A stretch of DNA of 64,000 nucleotides, taken from assembly GCA_963721905.1 (NCBI GenBank), contig CAVRMF010000016.1, positions 89,885 through 153,884 of the forward strand, read 5' to 3'. Below are positions 10,450 through 19,793 of the stretch, piece by piece. The notes beneath the pieces are model-generated. The model searched no databases, was not told the origin of the DNA, and worked only from the letters and a program-made list of their open reading frames with translations. The first letter of the stretch is position 1. The number at the start of each line of letters is the position of its first letter. This DNA is from Roseiarcus sp963721905 (GTDB taxonomy: Bacteria > Pseudomonadota > Alphaproteobacteria > Rhizobiales > Beijerinckiaceae). The position numbers were made by a program, and so were the translations under genes.

Positions 10450-10612
10450 AAAGGCCGCCGTCGCTGGATTCGGGACCGTTCCGCCTCCCGGGTGAATCGA
10501 GCGCGTCGATCTTTCGCAGATCGTCGGCGTCGGGCGGAAGTCAAGCGCGCGCATGTTCTCCTGAAGGCGCTCGAGGCGCACCAATTTCGGAATGACGATG
10601 AGGCGGCCAGTT
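10450..10612 (-). pseudogene. Aldo/keto reductase C-terminal remnant
   Basis: On the minus strand about 50 codons resemble the C-terminal end of an aldo/keto reductase: LIVIPKLVRLERLQENM, then ALDFR, then after a one-base frame change DADDLRKIDALD and GRNGP-like residues. Nothing of the N-terminal two-thirds is present. The GH127 gene begins upstream on the same strand, so this is probably the leftover of a gene lost downstream of the GH127/GH31/ABC operon. Confidence 0.5.
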
Positions 10613-10673
10613 CTTCACGGGCGACGATTACGCTCGTCGGGAATTTGTCTTAGGTCCCCGCATAGCAGAGCGC

Positions 10674-12443
10674 TTAGTAGAGCGACGGGGCAGCAAGGTC
10701 GAAGTATATCCAGTAGGGCCAAAATCCGGGCACTGAATAGAGTGGCTGGAGATAGCGCGTGTGCCGCTCGGGCACGATATTTGTCATTCGGAAGCGCAGA
10801 CCCTCCGCTTCACGGATAAGGCGCGTATTGAGCTCGGTTGTCGGAGAGATCGAGAATGGACGGCGACAACACGCCTCATCCTGCGCCAGAACGACCGGCC
10901 CGTACATGATCGCTGCACGGTCCGGATGCTGTCGGTCGACCGGGACGGTCCTGAGCGCCATCGGGATCGTAATGACCACCGTATCACCGGATTTCCATTC
11001 ACGGTTGATTGATGCCCAGCCACTTGGCTTCGCCGGGACATCGATCGGCGATCCGTTGACAGCGAGGGACATCCCTTGACACCAGCCGGGGACACGAAAG
11101 CGGATCGCGAGACGCGCCGGCTTCTTTAGCTTCAGCGTCACCGTGCTCGTTTCTGCCTCCGGATATGCGGTCTCCTGTCGCAGCGTGAAGCTCTGCCCGT
11201 CCTGCTCCAACGTAACCTCCGACGAGACGAACAGGTTGACGTAGAGGCCGCTATCGTCACGCAAATATATCATGTTGTAATACTCGGCCATGTTCTGGAT
11301 GTACGTGCCCGAGCAGCAAGGCCATTCGTGCCAGTAGTACGTTTTCATCCCGCCGGAGGGCCGGTAGTCGCCGTAGTAGAAGCACTTGCCGTCTTGCTCC
11401 GGCGGCAAGGTCGCGCCCATCGCGTTATAAAGAATCGTCTCGATCCAGTCTCCGAACCGCGCCTCTCCGGTGAAGCGCATAAGGTACATGGAGAGCTTGA
11501 AGGCGGCCCACGAACCGCACGGAATCTCCGCGTGATAGCCGAAAACGTCGAGCGACCGCCCGAGACTTCCGTCGGGCCGCACTAGGCGCTCGTCGGGCCC
11601 GTAGCCGCCGGTGGCGTAGCACTGCGTCTTCAGCATGAAGTCGTAGCCGTTGATGCAGATCTGGCGGTAGGACTCGTCCCCGGTGACGAGGTAAGCGGCG
11701 GCGGCGCTCGAAAATGAATTGACGTGACTATATGCGTGCACCGGCAGAACCTGGTGTGGGGCATCGGTTTCGGCAAAACGCCGCCAATAGTCGTGGTAGA
11801 GCCACGTGTCGGCGAACTCTTTGAAGAGCGGATCGCCGAAGAACAGATAAGCGCAGTAGAGGTTTTCCGAGAGCGTGTACCACTCCGGGGTGTCGCCAGG
11901 GCCTGCGCCCCAGAAGTCGTGACCGTCTGCGGGCTGACGACTGCGGTCAAAGGTTCGCGACGCCCATGCGACGGTCCGCCTGAGCGCAGCTACTGCTCTG
12001 TCGCTCCCACTGTACCGGCCGAGGTCGACAAGCCCACAGACAAGCTTGTCCCAGTCGTAGGCACGCATGCGCGCGTTGCCGTCGGGGGGAAGTGTTTCAA
12101 GCCAGGCTTCGAAAAGCGCGTTCGCCTTCTCGATTAGCGCGCCATCGTCAGTTGCCCGGCCGAGCCGCACCATGCCGCTGATAAGTTGGCCGAAAATCAC
12201 CGCGCTCGTCGACTTGCACCATCCCTTCATTCCGTCACCTGGCGCCAATCGTCCCGCTTCGTGACGAAAGCCCTTAAGAATGTCATCGTTGGAGATTGAA
12301 GAATAGAGTTGGCGCGTCTGTTCGACCTGGGTCAGGAGCATGCCGGGGAGCAGCCGGACACCTTGATATTCGAACGCCTTGAGGACCGTCTTCCCTCGGA
12401 GCGTCAGGGCCGGAGTCAATTCACCAGCAGATGTCTTTGCCAT
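10674..12443 (-). CDS. GH127-family beta-L-arabinofuranosidase-like glycosidase
   Basis: A 589-residue protein of the former DUF1680 family, GH127. The hallmark HEWPCCSGTYIQNMAEY near residue 368 carries the paired cysteines that, in Bifidobacterium HypBA1, coordinate zinc at the active site. The N-terminal half (DKLVCGLVD, WYTLSENLY) is the alpha/alpha barrel; the C-terminal part is beta-rich. HypBA1 releases L-arabinose from beta-L-arabinofuranosides on hydroxyproline. No signal peptide is present, so it acts on imported substrate. It follows GH31 by six bases at the end of a Liv-type transporter operon. Confidence 0.87.
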   Translation of the reverse strand: MAKTSAGELTPALTLRGKTVLKAFEYQGVRLLPGMLLTQVEQTRQLYSSISNDDILKGFRHEAGRLAPGDGMKGWCKSTSAVIFGQLISGMVRLGRATDDGALIEKANALFEAWLETLPPDGNARMRAYDWDKLVCGLVDLGRYSGSDRAVAALRRTVAWASRTFDRSRQPADGHDFWGAGPGDTPEWYTLSENLYCAYLFFGDPLFKEFADTWLYHDYWRRFAETDAPHQVLPVHAYSHVNSFSSAAAAYLVTGDESYRQICINGYDFMLKTQCYATGGYGPDERLVRPDGSLGRSLDVFGYHAEIPCGSWAAFKLSMYLMRFTGEARFGDWIETILYNAMGATLPPEQDGKCFYYGDYRPSGGMKTYYWHEWPCCSGTYIQNMAEYYNMIYLRDDSGLYVNLFVSSEVTLEQDGQSFTLRQETAYPEAETSTVTLKLKKPARLAIRFRVPGWCQGMSLAVNGSPIDVPAKPSGWASINREWKSGDTVVITIPMALRTVPVDRQHPDRAAIMYGPVVLAQDEACCRRPFSISPTTELNTRLIREAEGLRFRMTNIVPERHTRYLQPLYSVPGFWPYWIYFDLAAPSLY

Positions 12444-12449
12444 TCGGGG

Positions 12450-14735
12450 TCACCAGTCGAGTTTGATATCTGTCGGTCCGCGACCGCACGGGACAATGAG
12501 AAACGACCCGTCGCGGCGCCACGCGACCGACCCGCCGTCCGCCGTCCTGACCGACCTTGGCGTCTCGGACGTGAGAATCCGGAACGAGTAGGTCCGCCCC
12601 GGCGCGATCACATCTGCGTCGCCTCTAGCAACAGCGATGCGAAGGTCCAATCCGCGGGAAAGTTGTTCGACCGAAAAGGTCGTCCACGCAAATCCGCCAC
12701 CGCGATAAGCATTGGTCTCGCCGTCGTCATCGTAGAGTGAGGAGCGCGTCGATCCTTCGGGATAGGTGAGCAGGGTGATCTCGTCGGGCGCATACGAGGA
12801 GAGATGTTGCACCATCGGCCCCAGGGGGACGATCGCTCCGCAGCGGACGAAAAGCGGCAGACGATCGATGGGCGCCTCGACGCTCACCGCGCCCGGCCCC
12901 TCGTAACGCGCGCCCGTCCAGAAATCGTACCAAGCGCCACGCGGCAGATAAACCGGCCAGTGCCGCGCGCCTTCGCGCGTTACCGGCGCGACAAGAATAT
13001 CATCGCCCCATAGGAACTCGCTCGACCGGTCGAGCACTTCGGGGTCGTCGGGATAGACCAGGGCCAGCATACGCATGAGCGGCATGCCGGTCTCGTGCGC
13101 CTCGCGGGCGAGGGTGTAGGTGTAAGGCATTAGGCTGTACCGGAGGTCGAGATAGCGCCGGCAGATCGCCTCGATCTCCGGTCCGTAGGCCCACGGCACG
13201 TGCATGCGCCACCGTTGACCATGGCAGCGAAACACCGGATTGAATGCGCCGAACTGGAACCAGCGTGCGAAGAGCTCGCCGGTCTGCGGCGCGACCGGGT
13301 AAAAGCCGCCGATGTCCGTTCCCCAGAGGGGCACGCCGGAGAGCCCTGTGTTGAGGCCAAAGCATTCTTGAGTCTCGAGTGTCGTCCAGGTGTTGTTGAT
13401 GTCGCCTGACCAGCAGGCGGCTCCGAATCGCTGCATCCCCGCACCGCCCGAGCGGCAGAGAAGGAACGGCCGCCGATCGGGATTATCGAGCGCCTCTCCA
13501 TTGGCGAAGGCCTGTTGACGGAAAAGATCGAAGCGGTTGTGCAGCGCCGGACCGCCAGGCCTCTCGAGAACGTCAGCAGCGGTCGGTCCCTCGCCGCCGT
13601 CGAGCCACCAACCCTCGACGCCGTCCGCGTTCAGTCCGCGATGGGCATCCCACCACCAGCGGCCGGCTGCTGGCTCCTCGAAGTCGATGAAGCGCTGGCC
13701 CTCATGGTAGTTGGCCGATGGCCGCCTGCCCGGCGTTACCCGTTGGTAGCCATCGTCGAGCAAGAAGCCCTGCTCTACTGCCTCGGCGTAGAGCGGCGAG
13801 CTTTCGTGGACAACGGGATACTCATGGGTAACGACGCGAAATCCGCGCGCCTTAAGCGCGGCGATCGTTGCCCGGGGCTCTGGGAACATGCTCAACTCGT
13901 AGTCGAGGCTCCCGACCGCACGGTTCCAACCTTTGCCGTCGCTGTACGTCGACAGAAGGATCAGTGCGTCACAGGGAAGCCCCTTGTCACGGAGCGTTGT
14001 CGCAAGCACGCGCACCTCATCGGGCCCGTCGAAATGCCGGGTCGACTGCAAGTAGCCTAGCGCCCATCGCGGCGGCATCGGCGCATGACCGAGAAGATCG
14101 GCCGAGAGAGAAACGGCCTCGCGCAGATTTGCCCCCCCGAAGAAATAGAGATCGAAGGCCTGTGCTTCGGTTTCATAGTCGAAGCAGACGCAGTCGGCCG
14201 ACTTGCCAGCACCGATCAAGGCGGGCGCGGGATTGTCGAAGAAGAGTCCGTATCCAAGGTGCGATAGAAGCAACGGAATGGCGATGTCGCTGCCCGGTCC
14301 ATGGTTAACGTGGCTGTTCCAAAGACGGCGCGTGGCCCCAAGTCGATCCAAGGGCCGGCCGCCGTGGCCGAGGCCGTAGAAATGTTGGTCGCCGAGGATC
14401 TCGAACCCAAACCGCAGCCTCACGCGCGTCTCGATCGCGGCGAGATCGAGAACAAGTCGTGGCTCATCGCCGAAATCACGCAGCTCTAGCCTGCCGCTCT
14501 CGGCCAAGAGCCGGAGGGACAGGCCGCCCCCCGCGACAACATCCGTCGAGCGGGCTTCTGCGACCGCTGTCGCGCCGGCCCACGCCGCCTTCGGTAGGTA
14601 GGACGGTGCGCCTGCGACTGCGCCGGAGCCGCCGAAGCGTAGGCGCATTACACCCTTCCCGCAGGCCTCGACGGCTAACAGGATCGGCGCCCCCTTCACG
14701 ACGATCTCGCCTGCCGCCGTCGCGAGTTGCATCAT
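12450..14735 (-). CDS. GH31-family glycosidase (alpha-glucosidase/alpha-xylosidase type)
   Basis: A 761-residue GH31 enzyme. Order: N-terminal beta domain to about residue 220 (HFYGLGHGGRPLDR), (beta/alpha)8 barrel from PPRWALGYLQS, and a C-terminal beta domain from FVRCGAIVPLGP. The nucleophile region is GVEGWWLDGGEG, with Asp in the position of the usual WxD. CHGQRWRMHVPW and LMPYTYTLAREAHETG are typical barrel motifs. There is no signal peptide, so it works in the cytoplasm. It lies between the LivF-like ATPase and GH127 in one operon. The family includes alpha-glucosidases, alpha-xylosidases and sulfoquinovosidases, and the substrate cannot be fixed. Confidence 0.9.
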   Translation of the reverse strand: MMQLATAAGEIVVKGAPILLAVEACGKGVMRLRFGGSGAVAGAPSYLPKAAWAGATAVAEARSTDVVAGGGLSLRLLAESGRLELRDFGDEPRLVLDLAAIETRVRLRFGFEILGDQHFYGLGHGGRPLDRLGATRRLWNSHVNHGPGSDIAIPLLLSHLGYGLFFDNPAPALIGAGKSADCVCFDYETEAQAFDLYFFGGANLREAVSLSADLLGHAPMPPRWALGYLQSTRHFDGPDEVRVLATTLRDKGLPCDALILLSTYSDGKGWNRAVGSLDYELSMFPEPRATIAALKARGFRVVTHEYPVVHESSPLYAEAVEQGFLLDDGYQRVTPGRRPSANYHEGQRFIDFEEPAAGRWWWDAHRGLNADGVEGWWLDGGEGPTAADVLERPGGPALHNRFDLFRQQAFANGEALDNPDRRPFLLCRSGGAGMQRFGAACWSGDINNTWTTLETQECFGLNTGLSGVPLWGTDIGGFYPVAPQTGELFARWFQFGAFNPVFRCHGQRWRMHVPWAYGPEIEAICRRYLDLRYSLMPYTYTLAREAHETGMPLMRMLALVYPDDPEVLDRSSEFLWGDDILVAPVTREGARHWPVYLPRGAWYDFWTGARYEGPGAVSVEAPIDRLPLFVRCGAIVPLGPMVQHLSSYAPDEITLLTYPEGSTRSSLYDDDGETNAYRGGGFAWTTFSVEQLSRGLDLRIAVARGDADVIAPGRTYSFRILTSETPRSVRTADGGSVAWRRDGSFLIVPCGRGPTDIKLDW

Positions 14736-14739
14736 TCTG

Positions 14740-15495
14740 TCACTCTAATGGAGCTGCCGCCGCGCGCGAACCACGGCCGAGATAGAGTCGGATGACCTCG
14801 GGGTTGACGAGGAGATCGCTTGCCCGCCCCTCGAGTCGGTTATGACCCTGTTCAAGGACATAACCGTATTCGGCGACCGCGAGGCACTGCCGCGCCCTTT
14901 GCTCGACCATCAGGACAGTGACACCGAGGGCGTTCACGTCTTTCACCATCTCGAACACCTTGTCCTGCACTTTCGGCGCCAGACCCGCAGACGGTTCGTC
15001 GAGGATTAGGAGGCGCGGGTCGGACATCAATGCCCGTCCGACCGCGAGCATCTGTCGTTGTCCGCCCGAGAGCGTCGCTGCCCGCTTGCTGAGCATCCCG
15101 CTCAGGAGCGGCAGCGCCGCTGACACCTTCGCAAACTGCGCGTCAAACCGATTGCGGATCGGCGTCGCACCGATCTCGAGGTTCTCGCGCACCGACAAAT
15201 CAGGAAAGACGTTGGCGATCTGCGGCACCATGTTGAGACCGAGCGCCGTGATGGCGCTTGGCCGCATATTGACGAGATCGCTCGTGGAGCCATCGGGTCC
15301 GTGAAGCACGACCGCGCCCTTGCGTGTCCGGACCAGCCCGTAGATCGTTTTCAGCAACGTTGACTTGCCCGAGCCATTCGGCCCGATAATCGCGACGATA
15401 GCACCACGCGGTACATCGATGGCGACGTCATGCAGAATGTCTTCGTCCCCATAGCCGGCGTGAAGTCCCGAAACGGTGAGAACGTTGCCGCTCAT
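14740..15495 (-). CDS. livF: Branched-chain-amino-acid-type ABC transporter ATPase, LivF-like
   Basis: ATP-binding subunit of the hydrophobic amino acid (HAAT) class, 251 residues. Walker A is GPNGSGKST, signature LSGGQRQMLAVGRALM, Walker B LLILDEPSAGLAP, and the short C-terminus VIRLYLGRG is typical of LivF. The four-base overlap with livG (ATGA) implies translational coupling. It is followed four bases later by the GH31 gene, so uptake and glycoside cleavage are co-expressed. The symbol names the family; the substrate may be other than leucine, isoleucine or valine. Confidence 0.92.
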   Translation of the reverse strand: MSGNVLTVSGLHAGYGDEDILHDVAIDVPRGAIVAIIGPNGSGKSTLLKTIYGLVRTRKGAVVLHGPDGSTSDLVNMRPSAITALGLNMVPQIANVFPDLSVRENLEIGATPIRNRFDAQFAKVSAALPLLSGMLSKRAATLSGGQRQMLAVGRALMSDPRLLILDEPSAGLAPKVQDKVFEMVKDVNALGVTVLMVEQRARQCLAVAEYGYVLEQGHNRLEGRASDLLVNPEVIRLYLGRGSRAAAAPLE

Positions 15496-16271
15496 GCCTC
15501 CGCCGCCTTCGAATCCAACCGGCCGAGGTACGCCTCGATCACGCGCTCGTTTCGCTGAATCTCGTCGGGCAGTCCGTCAGCTATGACGCGGCCCTCATCC
15601 ATCACGATGATGCGATCGCTAATCGTCATGACAACGTCCATGTCGTGCTCGATGACGAGCATTGTGACGCCGTGTTCGACGCGAAGCTTTCGGATGTGGT
15701 CGAGAAGCTGCTCGGCGAGAACCGGCGCTACTCCGGCCATCGGCTCGTCAAGCAGGATCATGCGCGGCTCAGCCATCAGCGCCCTACCGAATTCGACCAG
15801 CTTGCGCTGCCCACCGGAAAGCGTGCCGGTGAAAGCGTCGACGAGATGGGTAAGCCCCAGAGTCTCGATTGTAGCAAGCGCCCGGTCGCGCACCTCGCGC
15901 TCACGCTTAGCGACCCGCCCCTGGGCAGCGAGCGCGAGGAAAAGCTGCTCTCCCGACTGGTTCTTGGCGGCCAGCATCAAGTTTTCCAGCACCGTCATTT
16001 TCGTCAGCACCCGCGGCGCCTGGAAGACGCGGACAAGGCCAGCTCGCGCGATCCGATCGCCCCGCCACCGTTCGATTCGCGATCCGGCGAAGCAGACCGC
16101 GCCAGCATCGGCTCGCAAAAATCCCGAAATTAGGTTGAACGCTGTCGTCTTGCCCGCGCCGTTAGGTCCGATCAACCCGGTAATCGATCCTTCCGCCACC
16201 TCAAAGCTCGCGCCATCGACCGCTACGACACCGCCGAAAGATTTCCTGAGCTCGCTTGCCTCGAGAAGCAT
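15492..16271 (-). CDS. livG: Branched-chain-amino-acid-type ABC transporter ATPase, LivG-like
   Basis: ATP-binding subunit of the HAAT class, 259 residues. Walker A is GPNGAGKTTAFNLISGF, the extended insert follows VRVFQAPRVL, the signature is LSGGQRKLVEFGRAL, Walker B MILLDEPMAGVAP, and VIEAYLGR closes the protein as in LivG. It pairs with LivF to energise the LivH/LivM channel. It starts six bases after the end of the shifted livM frame. Four bases overlap with livF. Confidence 0.93.
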   Translation of the reverse strand: MLLEASELRKSFGGVVAVDGASFEVAEGSITGLIGPNGAGKTTAFNLISGFLRADAGAVCFAGSRIERWRGDRIARAGLVRVFQAPRVLTKMTVLENLMLAAKNQSGEQLFLALAAQGRVAKREREVRDRALATIETLGLTHLVDAFTGTLSGGQRKLVEFGRALMAEPRMILLDEPMAGVAPVLAEQLLDHIRKLRVEHGVTMLVIEHDMDVVMTISDRIIVMDEGRVIADGLPDEIQRNERVIEAYLGRLDSKAAEA

Positions 16272-16277
16272 CGCGAG

Positions 16278-17259
16278 TCACTTCTCTAAGAGAAGCTGGC
16301 GACGATCGCCGAGAATCCCCTGCGGCCGGAACGCCATGAAAAGCACAAGCAGCAGTCCGACGAGAAAGAGGCGCAGGAAGGCGCGCGACCCGGAGTCGAA
16401 GAGCGACAGCGGGAAGAAGTTCAGAAAACGCGTGCCCGAGTAGAGGAGGCTGAAGAGGAAGGCGCCGAGCGGGATCGCCCAGATGCGATTTACCCCCCCG
16501 AGGATCAGGATCAGATAGGCATAGAAGGTTAGCGTCGGCAAGAAGTCCATCGGGCTGAACACCCCGATCTCCCACGCGAGCAGTAACCCGGAGAGTTCCG
16601 CCGAGGATGGCTCCGAGGATGAGCGCCTGCATCTTGAATGCGACCACGTTCTTGCCGGCGGCGACGACTGCGATCTCGTCCTCCCGAATCCCCTTCAGGA
16701 CCCGACCCCAGGGCGATCGTTCAAGGAAGTGGAATAGGGCGATCAGGAGAAGGAGGCTGGCCCACACGATTGTCGCCATCACGGCGTCGCGGCTTGGCGG
16801 CCGCCCAACTAGCGTAGCCACTGAGCCGCTGATCCAGTCGAGAAACGTTTGCCACCCGCCGTTAAATATCGCTATCTGACCCGGCCCGAGCATCCCGATC
16901 GAACCGATCGGACCGCCGGTGATGTCCGACAAATTCAGTGCGAGATAACGGACGATCTCGCCGCCGGCGACAGTAGCAATAGCCAGGTAGTCGGCGCGCA
17001 GTCGCAGCGCTGGCGCCCCCATGACAATCGCGAGAAAGACCGCCGCGAGAAGACCGCCGAGAGCCGCCAACAGAAGCGGCACCTCGAAGCGCACCACCAA
17101 GATCGCCATTCCGTACGCAGCAACCGCCATGAAGGCGACGTGTCCGAAGTTCGGCAGGCCGGCGAGCGAGTACTGGACATAGAGACCAAGCGCCATAATG
17201 CCATAGATCCCGGCGATGACGGCAACGAATAGCCAGAACGATGGATTGAGGAAATCCAT
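16278..17259 (-). pseudogene. livM: LivM-like ABC permease, frameshifted
   Basis: Membrane subunit partner of LivH. The first frame encodes about 220 normal residues (IYGIMALGLYVQYSLAGLPN, RLRADYLAIATVAGGEIVRY, LKGIREDEIAV) and then runs into nonsense near 16,590. From there the +1 frame carries the natural ending: GVFSPMDFLPTLTF, LGGVNRIWAIPLGAF, LLLVLFMAFRPQGILG. One extra base around 16,588-16,597 explains the break. With it corrected the protein would be about 326 residues, the usual size. This is either a recent inactivation or a sequencing error; either way the transporter as written is broken. Confidence 0.85.
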
Positions 17260-17260
17260 G

Positions 17261-18148
17261 TCAGAGCACCCGCGCTTTTCCGAAGAGGCCCTGGGGACGA
17301 TAAAGAAGGAGGAGGATAAGCGCGACGAATGCGAGGACCGGTTTGAACCGCGCCTCGAGCCCGCCGAACAATCCCTCCCACGTTGAGAGCTCCATGACGA
17401 GCCCTAGCACGTAGCCGCCGGCGAGGGCGCCATAGGCGCTGCCGATGCCGCCCAGCACTGCGGTGGTGAAGATCATGAACAACACCTGCGCGCCAATGTT
17501 AGGATCGACTGTGCCTTGTACGACCGCAAACATGATCCCGCCGATGCCGGCTAGCGCGCCGGCAAGGGTCCAAACAAGCGTTCCCATCCGTTCGACGTCG
17601 ATCCCGGAGACCGCCGCGAGATCGCGATTGTCAGCGACCGCCCGCATCTCCTTACCGGTGGTAGTTCGCGCCAGAAAATAGGCGACCGCCGGCACGGTGA
17701 TCAGGGTGATTGCGACCGCGACCGCCTGGCCGGGCGAGATTCGCACGAGGCCGAGATCAAAGACCACTGTCTGATCGATTGACAGCTTGCGGATACGGGG
17801 ACCCGCAACGAGAAACACGACGTCTCGCACCATCAGCCCGAGCCCGACCGTGATCAGCGAGGTCGCGACCAGCCCGCGACCCGCGAGCGGCTTAAGCACA
17901 ATCAAGTGAAGCAGGACCGCGAGCCCCGCGGTCGCCAGAACCGCCGCAATTGCCGCAATGAAGAGGTTGAGCCCAAGCCCTGTATTGACGACCAGCGCGA
18001 CATAGGCGCCAAACGTCAGATATTCGCCGTAAGCGAAATTGGCGATCCGCTGGATGCCGAATACCAGCGTGACGCCCACACCCGTGAGCGCCAGGATCGT
18101 GCCCGTGATGATCCCGTTGACCGTGAGCTGGGCGAGATGCTGAAGCAC
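17261..18148 (-). CDS. livH: Branched-chain-amino-acid-type ABC permease, LivH-like
   Basis: Inner-membrane permease of 295 residues with about eight hydrophobic segments. Family motifs include NGIITGTILALTGVGVTLVFG at the N-terminus, NFAYGEYLTFGAYVAL, MRAVADNRDLAAVSGIDVER (the cytoplasmic loop that contacts the ATPase) and the ending YRPQGLFGKARVL. The start codon is GTG at 18148. It ends one base before livM begins. With LivM it forms the channel for the substrate delivered by the binding protein encoded upstream. Confidence 0.92.
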   Translation of the reverse strand: MLQHLAQLTVNGIITGTILALTGVGVTLVFGIQRIANFAYGEYLTFGAYVALVVNTGLGLNLFIAAIAAVLATAGLAVLLHLIVLKPLAGRGLVATSLITVGLGLMVRDVVFLVAGPRIRKLSIDQTVVFDLGLVRISPGQAVAVAITLITVPAVAYFLARTTTGKEMRAVADNRDLAAVSGIDVERMGTLVWTLAGALAGIGGIMFAVVQGTVDPNIGAQVLFMIFTTAVLGGIGSAYGALAGGYVLGLVMELSTWEGLFGGLEARFKPVLAFVALILLLLYRPQGLFGKARVL

Positions 18149-18220
18149 GTGCCCGGCCGATCCTCTTAAGCAAAGCAGTGAAGAGAAAGGAGAGGCCGGC
18201 TCCGTACAAGACTAGGTCTG

Positions 18221-19474
18221 TCAAGGCTTGTAGATGATGGTGTTGACGACCTTCGACGTGCCATCCGCCTGATGCTGCCAGATGTCATACGCGAGTGCGT
18301 TGACCCGGCCGTCGGCGGAGAAGTTCAGGTCGCCAGTCGCGCCGACGAAGTGGATCTTTTTTCCCGCCGTGACTGCCTTGATGGCGTCGTCGAGCTGTTC
18401 GAAGGTATACTTGTCGCCTGGATCGTTGGTGATCGAGACGACGTGCTTGGCAATCTCTATCGGGTCCGCCGACTTCGCCTCTAGCGCGGCGAGGAAGGCG
18501 ATGAAAGGGCTGTCGAAGGCCTCGGCAACGAAGGACTGGAAGTTCACCCCGGACTTCGCTTCCTTCTCGAATAAGGCTTTGAAGGCGGGAAACGATGCGC
18601 CTGACGATGCATTCGCTTGCGTCGCCCGCATGCCAGGATAGTTGTGGCTGCCGTGTGCGGCGCAGTCATTGAGCGTGTCTGAGCCGAAGCTCTTTGCTGG
18701 ATTCCATTTGCCCGTGCGGGTGAGCGGCTGGGTCAGCTTCTCGAAGGTTTGGCAGAAATCGATAAATAGCCAACCGTCGGGATTGCCGTCGGCGACCTGT
18801 TGCGCTTCGGTATCGAGGGTCGGCTGATCCTGGTTGTAAACGACGAACTTCGGGATCGTTCCGCCGCCGGCAGTCCAGGCGTCCTTGAAAATGGCCGAGA
18901 GGGCCGCACCGTAACCATCGTTGCGCGCGGCAACGTTGACCTTGGCCTTGGCGCCGAGTTCCTGCGCAAGGATGTGGGCGAGGACCTTGCCCTGAATATC
19001 GTCCGCCGCGACCGGCTCCCAGACGAGCGCCACCGGCTTTCCTGCGTTGAGCTTGCTCAGCGCTGGATTGGTGCCGCCGGTGAAGATCAGAACGTTGTTT
19101 GGAATCGTCACCGATGTCGCGACCGCGCTCGTCACCGATGAATAGAAGTCGCCGACGATGACTTGTACATGGTCGACGTTGACGAGTTTCTGCGCGCCTT
19201 CGACCCCCGGCTGCGGGCTGCCTTGGCTGTCCTGAGAGTCGGAAAGCTCCACCTTGATGCCCGAGAGTTTGAGACGGTCGAGCGACTTCTGAATCTGTTC
19301 GATGGCGAGCCGCGCCGCCTCGTTCCACGCTTGTCCGTCGGGCGCAGGGTCCCCGGTCAGGCCAGCGAGCACACCATATTTCAAGTCGAACGTAACATCT
19401 GCCGCGAGACTTGCCGTCGAAGTGACCACCAGGATCGCGGACGCGGCTGCCGCTAGCGTCATCGATTTACGCAT
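18221..19474 (-). CDS. ABC transporter substrate-binding protein, amino-acid/amide type
   Basis: Periplasmic binding protein of about 417 residues. I start it at 19474 (MRKSMTLAAAASAILVV) because GGGAGG is spaced six bases upstream; the signal peptide ends near SLAADVTF. The mature part is a type-1 periplasmic fold: YGVLAGLTGD, QKLVNVDHVQVIVGDFYSS, VLIFTGGTNPAL. It heads the operon with livH, livM, livG, livF, GH31 and GH127. Co-expression with two glycosidases suggests that the ligand is a glycosylated amino acid or an oligosaccharide rather than a plain branched-chain amino acid (inference). Confidence 0.9.
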   Translation of the reverse strand: MRKSMTLAAAASAILVVTSTASLAADVTFDLKYGVLAGLTGDPAPDGQAWNEAARLAIEQIQKSLDRLKLSGIKVELSDSQDSQGSPQPGVEGAQKLVNVDHVQVIVGDFYSSVTSAVATSVTIPNNVLIFTGGTNPALSKLNAGKPVALVWEPVAADDIQGKVLAHILAQELGAKAKVNVAARNDGYGAALSAIFKDAWTAGGGTIPKFVVYNQDQPTLDTEAQQVADGNPDGWLFIDFCQTFEKLTQPLTRTGKWNPAKSFGSDTLNDCAAHGSHNYPGMRATQANASSGASFPAFKALFEKEAKSGVNFQSFVAEAFDSPFIAFLAALEAKSADPIEIAKHVVSITNDPGDKYTFEQLDDAIKAVTAGKKIHFVGATGDLNFSADGRVNALAYDIWQHQADGTSKVVNTIIYKP

Positions 19475-19793
19475 GGTCATCCTCCCGTCACGCGACCTCC
19501 AACACTCTATTAACTGGGGGTCCGGTCGCGATCGCCAGTTCCAATAGATAATACCGGAATCGCGCACGTGTCCAATATGCAGGGCAGCGTGCTGGCCTAC
19601 TTTCGCCGCACCGGCGGGGGGACGACCGCTTTTGCGCACAGCAGTCGTCGGCGTCCTCTTCGCACGGATCCCCCGATTGCGACACCGCTCCCGCGTGGTT
19701 GGGGATGCTGGCAGTCTAATGCTGCAGGAGCCTCCTCGGTGCTGGAAGGGTCGGAATACGGGAAATCTACGGGTCCCACCTTTGGAAGTTAGC

